Source of the DNA: Pseudomonadota bacterium
GTDB taxonomy: Bacteria; Pseudomonadota; Gammaproteobacteria; Burkholderiales; Burkholderiaceae_C
DNA length: 12,557 bases
Reading direction: 5' to 3'
Assembly: GCA_023442945.1 (NCBI GenBank)
Contig: JAEZWW010000083.1
Coordinates: 1 to 12,557 of the forward strand
Of the stretch, positions 9,562-12,557 are shown one piece after another. Both the position numbers and the translations under genes were made by a program. The notes beneath the pieces were generated by a model. That model saw only the letters and a list, made by a program, of their open reading frames with translations. It had not been told where the DNA came from and did not search any database. How positions within the stretch are numbered: the first letter of the stretch is position 1; the number at the start of each line of letters is the position of its first letter.

Positions 9562-9567
9562 AATATA
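9562..9567 (-). promoter_or_regulatory. Possible -10 element for the four-gene operon
   Basis: TATATT on the minus strand matches five of six bases of the sigma-70 -10 consensus and lies 9 nt before the ATG at 9552. Transcription would then begin within a few bases of the start codon, giving a nearly leaderless mRNA. This would fit the absence of a Shine-Dalgarno sequence. No good -35 is seen 16-18 nt upstream (CCGCAG), so the call is weak. Confidence 0.3.
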
Positions 9568-9677
9568 GCGAAAGTGCTGACCGCGCTGCGGCGCCGCCTC
9601 GCTGCGCCCTGGAGCGCTGGCCTTGCGCAGGTGACGGAGCTGCGCCGCCACGCCCGCGCGCTTCCGCATGGCACCGG

Positions 9678-9743
9678 CTTGCTACCTTTTGAATAGCTGT
9701 CCGCGCAGATCACAGTAGGGCTAGAGGCCAAAAACACCGAAAA
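9678..9743 (+). repeat. Dispersed ~65-bp repeat, copy D
   Basis: The blocks TTGCTAC, AATAGCTGTCCGCGC, AGTAGGGCTAGAGGCCAAAA and AACACCGAAA occur in the same order as copies A-C. Of the four, this copy is the closest to the form I remember from Comamonadaceae genomes, which has a GGGCTAGAGGCC core. It sits between the terminator of the IPTL-CTERM gene and the start of the four-gene operon. Confidence 0.7.
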
Positions 9744-9825
9744 ACCTGAAAAAGCCGTCCTTGGCTCAGACTGCGGTCACTGCCCGCCGAGGCCCGTGCC
9801 CCGGGCCAACTGCGCGGCCGGCCCA

Positions 9826-9853
9826 TGAAAAAGGGCCGCACTCGGCGGCCCTT
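9826..9853 (-). terminator. Intrinsic terminator of the IPTL-CTERM gene
   Basis: On the minus strand, AAGGGCCGC, loop CGAGT, GCGGCCCTT forms a perfect 9-bp stem (bases 9831-9839 pair with 9845-9853). It ends in five T's (9832-9828). It begins 23 nt after the stop codon at 9877. It should also insulate the downstream four-gene operon from the IPTL-CTERM transcript. Confidence 0.85.
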
Positions 9854-9876
9854 GGCTCAGGTCAGCGCCCAGCGCT

Positions 9877-11184
9877 TCAACGCTGACGGCGACGGCGCGC
9901 GGCCAGCAGCGGCAGCAGGCCGCCCAGCGCCAGCAGCGCCCAGACGTCCAGCGTGGGCACGGCGACCGGCGCGGCACCCACGGCGATCGGCAGCGCCGCG
10001 CTGTTGTTGGCGGTGTTGACCTCGCCCGTCTGGTTGGGTACCACGGCGGACGCGCTGCCGCCAGCGGCGCCGGGCGCGGCCACCAGCTGGATCGGGAAGC
10101 TGGTACTGCCGCCGGCGACGGGCGGCGTGGCCGTGGGATTGGCCGCCGTCAACACGCCCACGTTGCAGGTGACGCTGGTGCCACCCGCGCCCGCGGTGCA
10201 ACCGGGAGGCAGAGCGCCGGTCACGGTCACGCCGGCCGGCAGGGTCACCGTGACGGTGGTGGCGGTGCTGGCCACCACGCCGGGGTTGGACACGGTCAGT
10301 GTGTAGGTCGCAGGCGTGCCGGGCGTCAGGGTGGCGGGGCCGGTCAACGCGACGGCCACGTCGGGCACGCCAGCGGCGGGCTGCTTGCAGGCGCCAGCGG
10401 GGTCCAGCGCCGCGCCAGCAAAGGCGGCGGCGATCGCGTTGCTCTGGTTGGGTTGCGTGCCAAAGCCATCGGCGAACGGCGAGGCATCGCTGATCATGAA
10501 CAGGCAGGCCCCTTGCCCGCTGTTGGACGCCGCCTGTGGCACGAACAGGCCGTAGGCCGCACCGGCGTTGCGCGGGTCGTTGTACAGCGTGTACTCAGGC
10601 GGTACCCCGCCCAAGCTGCTGTACCACCCTCCGACCAGCGGAGCGGCGCCCGCAAAGCTGGCCTGGTAGAGCGACGCGGTATTGAGCGGCGCCGTGACCC
10701 GGTCCGCCGTGTAGGCCGTCGTCACCGCCGTGCCCCAGGGTTTGATGGCGTTGACGTAGGGGACGAAGGTATTGATGTTCTCGGTCTGCGAGCAGCAGCC
10801 GTCCACGAAAGCCAGCACGGCCAGATCGGGCCGGGTTTTCAGCGCCGCTTCGACCTCCGCCATGCGTGCCGCGTTGGCGGGGCCGTAGATGGTGATCAGC
10901 ACCACCATGCTGGCGTTCTGCAGCTTGGTGGCGACGGAAGTCGCGCCGCTCAGTTCGTTGGTGGCATCGACAAACGTGAGCCCCTTGGCCGCGGCCTGCG
11001 CCTGAAAGGCCTGGCGCGCGTTGGCGATCGCCGCTGCGCCCCCTCCGCCATCCGTCACGCCCGGAGGCGGCAACGGAACGTCCTGCGTGGTGATGAAAAG
11101 CAGGCTGCCCTGCGCGTGGGCAACTACCGAGAAGCAAGCACTAACGCACCACAGTGCCAGCGCCTTGAACCATCGTCCAGCCAT
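9877..11184 (-). CDS. Secreted IPTL-CTERM protein with DUF11 domain
   Basis: This 435-aa protein has a Sec signal peptide at 1-24 (WFKALALWCVSACFSVVAHA, likely cut after A24). Residues 25-272 form a domain I cannot name. Its strands (SLLFITTQDV, SMVVLITIYG, LAVLAFVDGCC) suggest an alpha/beta Rossmann-like fold, with cysteines C130, C131, C227 and C266 that could form disulfides. Residues ~275-395 are a DUF11-type beta-sandwich (PATLTPGTPATYTLTVSNPG to VNTANNSA). The C-terminus (409-435) is a textbook IPTL-CTERM sorting tail: VPTLDVW, a hydrophobic stretch, then RRRRQR. Such tails are thought to direct processing and surface sorting in Burkholderiales, Pseudomonadota and others. No processing enzyme is in the window. 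It has its own promoter, a strong AAGGGGG ribosome site 7 nt before ATG 11184, and a terminator, so it is a stand-alone gene. Confidence 0.9.
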   Translation of the reverse strand: MAGRWFKALALWCVSACFSVVAHAQGSLLFITTQDVPLPPPGVTDGGGGAAAIANARQAFQAQAAAKGLTFVDATNELSGATSVATKLQNASMVVLITIYGPANAARMAEVEAALKTRPDLAVLAFVDGCCSQTENINTFVPYVNAIKPWGTAVTTAYTADRVTAPLNTASLYQASFAGAAPLVGGWYSSLGGVPPEYTLYNDPRNAGAAYGLFVPQAASNSGQGACLFMISDASPFADGFGTQPNQSNAIAAAFAGAALDPAGACKQPAAGVPDVAVALTGPATLTPGTPATYTLTVSNPGVVASTATTVTVTLPAGVTVTGALPPGCTAGAGGTSVTCNVGVLTAANPTATPPVAGGSTSFPIQLVAAPGAAGGSASAVVPNQTGEVNTANNSAALPIAVGAAPVAVPTLDVWALLALGGLLPLLAARRRRQR

Positions 11185-11188
11185 TGCT

Positions 11189-11195
11189 ATCCCCC
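11189..11195 (-). promoter_or_regulatory. Strong Shine-Dalgarno of the IPTL-CTERM gene
   Basis: The minus-strand text upstream of ATG 11184 reads GAAGGGGGATAGCA. Its purine run is well placed for a ribosome site and fixes the start of this gene. It is by far the clearest ribosome site in the window. Confidence 0.7.
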
Positions 11196-11223
11196 TTCAT
11201 CGGGCGCGGGGCACCCTGTTAAA

Positions 11224-11261
11224 TGTCACATGATTATGGGGGAATAAGATGACACTGACAC
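11224..11261. promoter_or_regulatory. Possible operator: repeated TGACAC motifs over the promoter
   Basis: TGACAC occurs twice in tandem (11250-11255 and 11256-11261), the second overlapping the -35. TGTCA (11224-11228) makes an inverted pair with TGACA (11250-11254), flanking the -10. Such an arrangement fits binding of a dimeric regulator, but no family is recognised and chance is possible. Confidence 0.3.
11233..11261 (-). promoter_or_regulatory. Sigma-70-like promoter of the IPTL-CTERM gene
   Basis: On the minus strand, -35 GTGTCA (11261-11256, 4/6), a 17-bp spacer and -10 CATAAT (11238-11233, 5/6) are correctly spaced. They would start transcription near 11226 and give a leader of ~42 nt before ATG 11184. 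The surrounding bases are AT-rich compared with the window. Confidence 0.55.
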
Positions 11262-11312
11262 CGGGTTCGCTACCCCACGAATCGGGGGAGTCCCTGGCGC
11301 CGGGGCCTGGCG

Positions 11313-12491
11313 TCAGACCACCGCCAGCGCTTCCACCAATTCGCGCCGCGCCAGGGTCTGGCGGCGGTCGCCTTCCAGCGCAGCGATGTCGTAGCCGTTG
11401 GCGATGACAGGGGTGTCGTCGGCGCGCAGATCGAAGCCGGCGACGTGGGTGGCCAGCACGCGCGGCCTGCGCTGGCCGGGCGGGATCTGGATCAGCTCCC
11501 ACGACGCGGGCACCAGGCTGCCGTCGTGTTGGGCGTCGGTGCGGACCTTGCTGAGTTCAATCAAACGGCCGTGCAGCCAGATCTTGCCCAGGTCCTGGTC
11601 CAGCTCGGGCGTGCGCGGGCCGCCGGCCGAGCGCAGCGGCTCCTTGCCGTAGATCTGCGAGAAGAAGTTGAGGTAGCCGAACACCGCCTTGCCCAGCCGC
11701 AGCGGCATCAACACCGTGTCTTTGAGCGCGGTGCCAGCCTGTTCGCTGACCGGCTTTTCGACCGGGCGGCGGATGGCGTAGAGCGATCCATCGCGCCCGG
11801 CGCGCGGGGCCACGTAGTCGTAGTCCGGGTCTTCCAGCACCGTGTCGATGTCGCCGTTGGCGAAGTTCAGGCGGTTGATGACGCTGTGGCCCAGCGCCAC
11901 CACGTGGCCGCCCTGCGGGTGGCGCGCGACGCCGGTGGACTGGTAGACCAGCGCGTTGGGCAGGCCCCAGATGCGGGACGGCGCCGCGTCGATGCAGTCG
12001 CCGCCCGTCACGGTGCCCTTGTGGTTGCCGTCTTCGTCGTACACGTTCAGGTGCGCGGTGCCGTCGGGCTGGGCGTCGGCCAGGATCAGGCGGTGCGCGT
12101 CGGCGTCGTAGGTCATGCCCAGCACCGGGGTCTGGCTGCGGTGGAACAGGCGCACTTCGCGCTGTTCGTCAACGTGGTAGCGGAACAGGCCGACGCTGCG
12201 CGCCACCGTCAGCAGGTAGTACAGCACGCCGGGCTCGCTGCCGGCGCAGGCGTACAGAAAGCGCGGCGGCGCCAGCGCGTCGGGCGCCGCGCCGCGCCGG
12301 CCCCACAGCTGGGCGCCGGTGAGCATGCCGCGTTCGTTGTCCTCGCGCTCGGCGTGCTTCCACGACGTGGTGCGGCGGCTGGCGGCGTCACGCGCCAGCA
12401 GGTCGCTGGCAAAGCGCGACTCGATCGCCTGCGGCGACTGGCCGTCGCGGTGGTGTTGCAGCTCGCCTCCCGCGATCGAGAGCAATTCCAT
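11313..12491 (-). CDS. Uncharacterised beta-propeller-like protein, 392 aa
   Basis: I do not recognise a named family. After a charged N-terminus (1-57, with TSWKHAERED) the protein shows successive strand-turn-strand units typical of beta-propellers. They run: PRFLYACAGSEPGVLYYL (76-93), VLGMTYDADAHRLILADA (123-140), HLNVYDEDGNHKGTV (147-161), VYQSTGVARHPQGGHVVAL (182-200), VINRLNFANGDIDTVLED (204-221), APRAGRDGSLYAIRRP (228-243), KIWLHGRLIELS (303-314) and AGFDLRADDTPVIANGYDI (351-369). There is no signal peptide or membrane segment, so it is probably cytoplasmic. Propellers of this kind usually bind proteins or ligands. ATG 12491 is supported by GGAG 9 nt upstream. No clear terminator follows. 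It lies upstream of, and on the same strand as, the IPTL-CTERM gene and the four-gene operon. A link to them is possible but unsupported. Confidence 0.8.
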   Translation of the reverse strand: MELLSIAGGELQHHRDGQSPQAIESRFASDLLARDAASRRTTSWKHAEREDNERGMLTGAQLWGRRGAAPDALAPPRFLYACAGSEPGVLYYLLTVARSVGLFRYHVDEQREVRLFHRSQTPVLGMTYDADAHRLILADAQPDGTAHLNVYDEDGNHKGTVTGGDCIDAAPSRIWGLPNALVYQSTGVARHPQGGHVVALGHSVINRLNFANGDIDTVLEDPDYDYVAPRAGRDGSLYAIRRPVEKPVSEQAGTALKDTVLMPLRLGKAVFGYLNFFSQIYGKEPLRSAGGPRTPELDQDLGKIWLHGRLIELSKVRTDAQHDGSLVPASWELIQIPPGQRRPRVLATHVAGFDLRADDTPVIANGYDIAALEGDRRQTLARRELVEALAVV

Positions 12492-12513
12492 GGGCTTTCT
12501 CCGCTGATCCTTT

Positions 12514-12531
12514 CACGGCAGTGTAGCCGTG
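12514..12531 (-). promoter_or_regulatory. Inverted repeat with -10-like core upstream of the propeller-like gene
   Basis: CACGGC (12514-12519) and GCCGTG (12526-12531) are perfect inverted repeats around a six-base centre. On the minus strand the centre reads TACACT, a weak -10 match (4/6), 28 nt before ATG 12491. It may be an operator over a promoter. The -35 region would be GC-rich and near the window edge, so it cannot be judged well. Confidence 0.3.
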
Positions 12532-12557
12532 GGCGGCGGCGGCCCGGTGCGGCGGGC

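Larger units (their letters stand above)
9553..9876. other. 324-nt intergenic region between the operon and the IPTL-CTERM gene
   Basis: No gene is supported here. In minus-strand order it holds the terminator of the IPTL-CTERM gene (9826-9853), a partial copy of that terminator's flank (9745-9769), repeat copy D (9678-9743), and the -10-like element of the operon (9562-9567). CCTTGGCTCAG occurs twice (9759-9769 and 9850-9860). Confidence 0.5.

Noticed and set aside
9553..9669. Start of the first operon gene at 9669
   Set aside because: The extra 39 residues are basic, contain no conserved-looking pattern, and would place the start inside a region with promoter-like sequence and no ribosome site.

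Overview
The window is very GC-rich (clearly above 65% by eye) and reads as chromosome of a betaproteobacterium, most likely Burkholderiales and probably Comamonadaceae (Acidovorax/Ottowia-like). Three things point there: the CysK and FAD-oxidoreductase sequences, an IPTL-CTERM surface protein, and four diverged copies of a ~65-bp dispersed repeat of a kind I remember from Comamonadaceae genomes (recollection, not searched).

Layout. (1) 1-3402, plus strand: the 3' end of cysK, a 167-aa conserved hypothetical with a possible winged-helix N-terminus, and a 580-aa FAD-dependent dehydrogenase. These are separated by long intergenic gaps, two of which carry copies of the repeat. A third copy lies in frame inside the FAD gene. 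(2) 9552-3424, minus strand: a tightly packed four-gene operon. The order is a coiled-coil protein of unknown function, a single-active-domain ClpB-type AAA+ ATPase, an NrdG-like radical SAM protein, and a membrane-anchored zinc-ribbon Ser/Thr kinase. The junctions are ATGA overlap, 5-nt gap and TGATG overlap. (3) 11184-9877, minus strand: a secreted IPTL-CTERM/DUF11 protein with its own good promoter, ribosome site and intrinsic terminator. (4) 12491-11313, minus strand: a cytoplasmic protein of beta-strand-rich, propeller-like sequence.

How the genes work together. The left part is housekeeping metabolism (cysteine synthesis, flavoenzyme). The four-gene operon is the interesting part. It combines a signalling kinase, a AAA+ remodeller with an inactive first domain and an altered pore loop, and a radical SAM enzyme with no glycyl-radical partner in view. 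No classical partner (vWA protein, PP2C phosphatase, TerD, ClpP) is visible in the window. I regard it as a candidate uncharacterised multi-protein system, perhaps a kinase-controlled protein remodelling or modification device. The function is inference only. The propeller-like protein and the IPTL-CTERM protein lie upstream on the same strand, but each has its own signals, so membership in the system is open.
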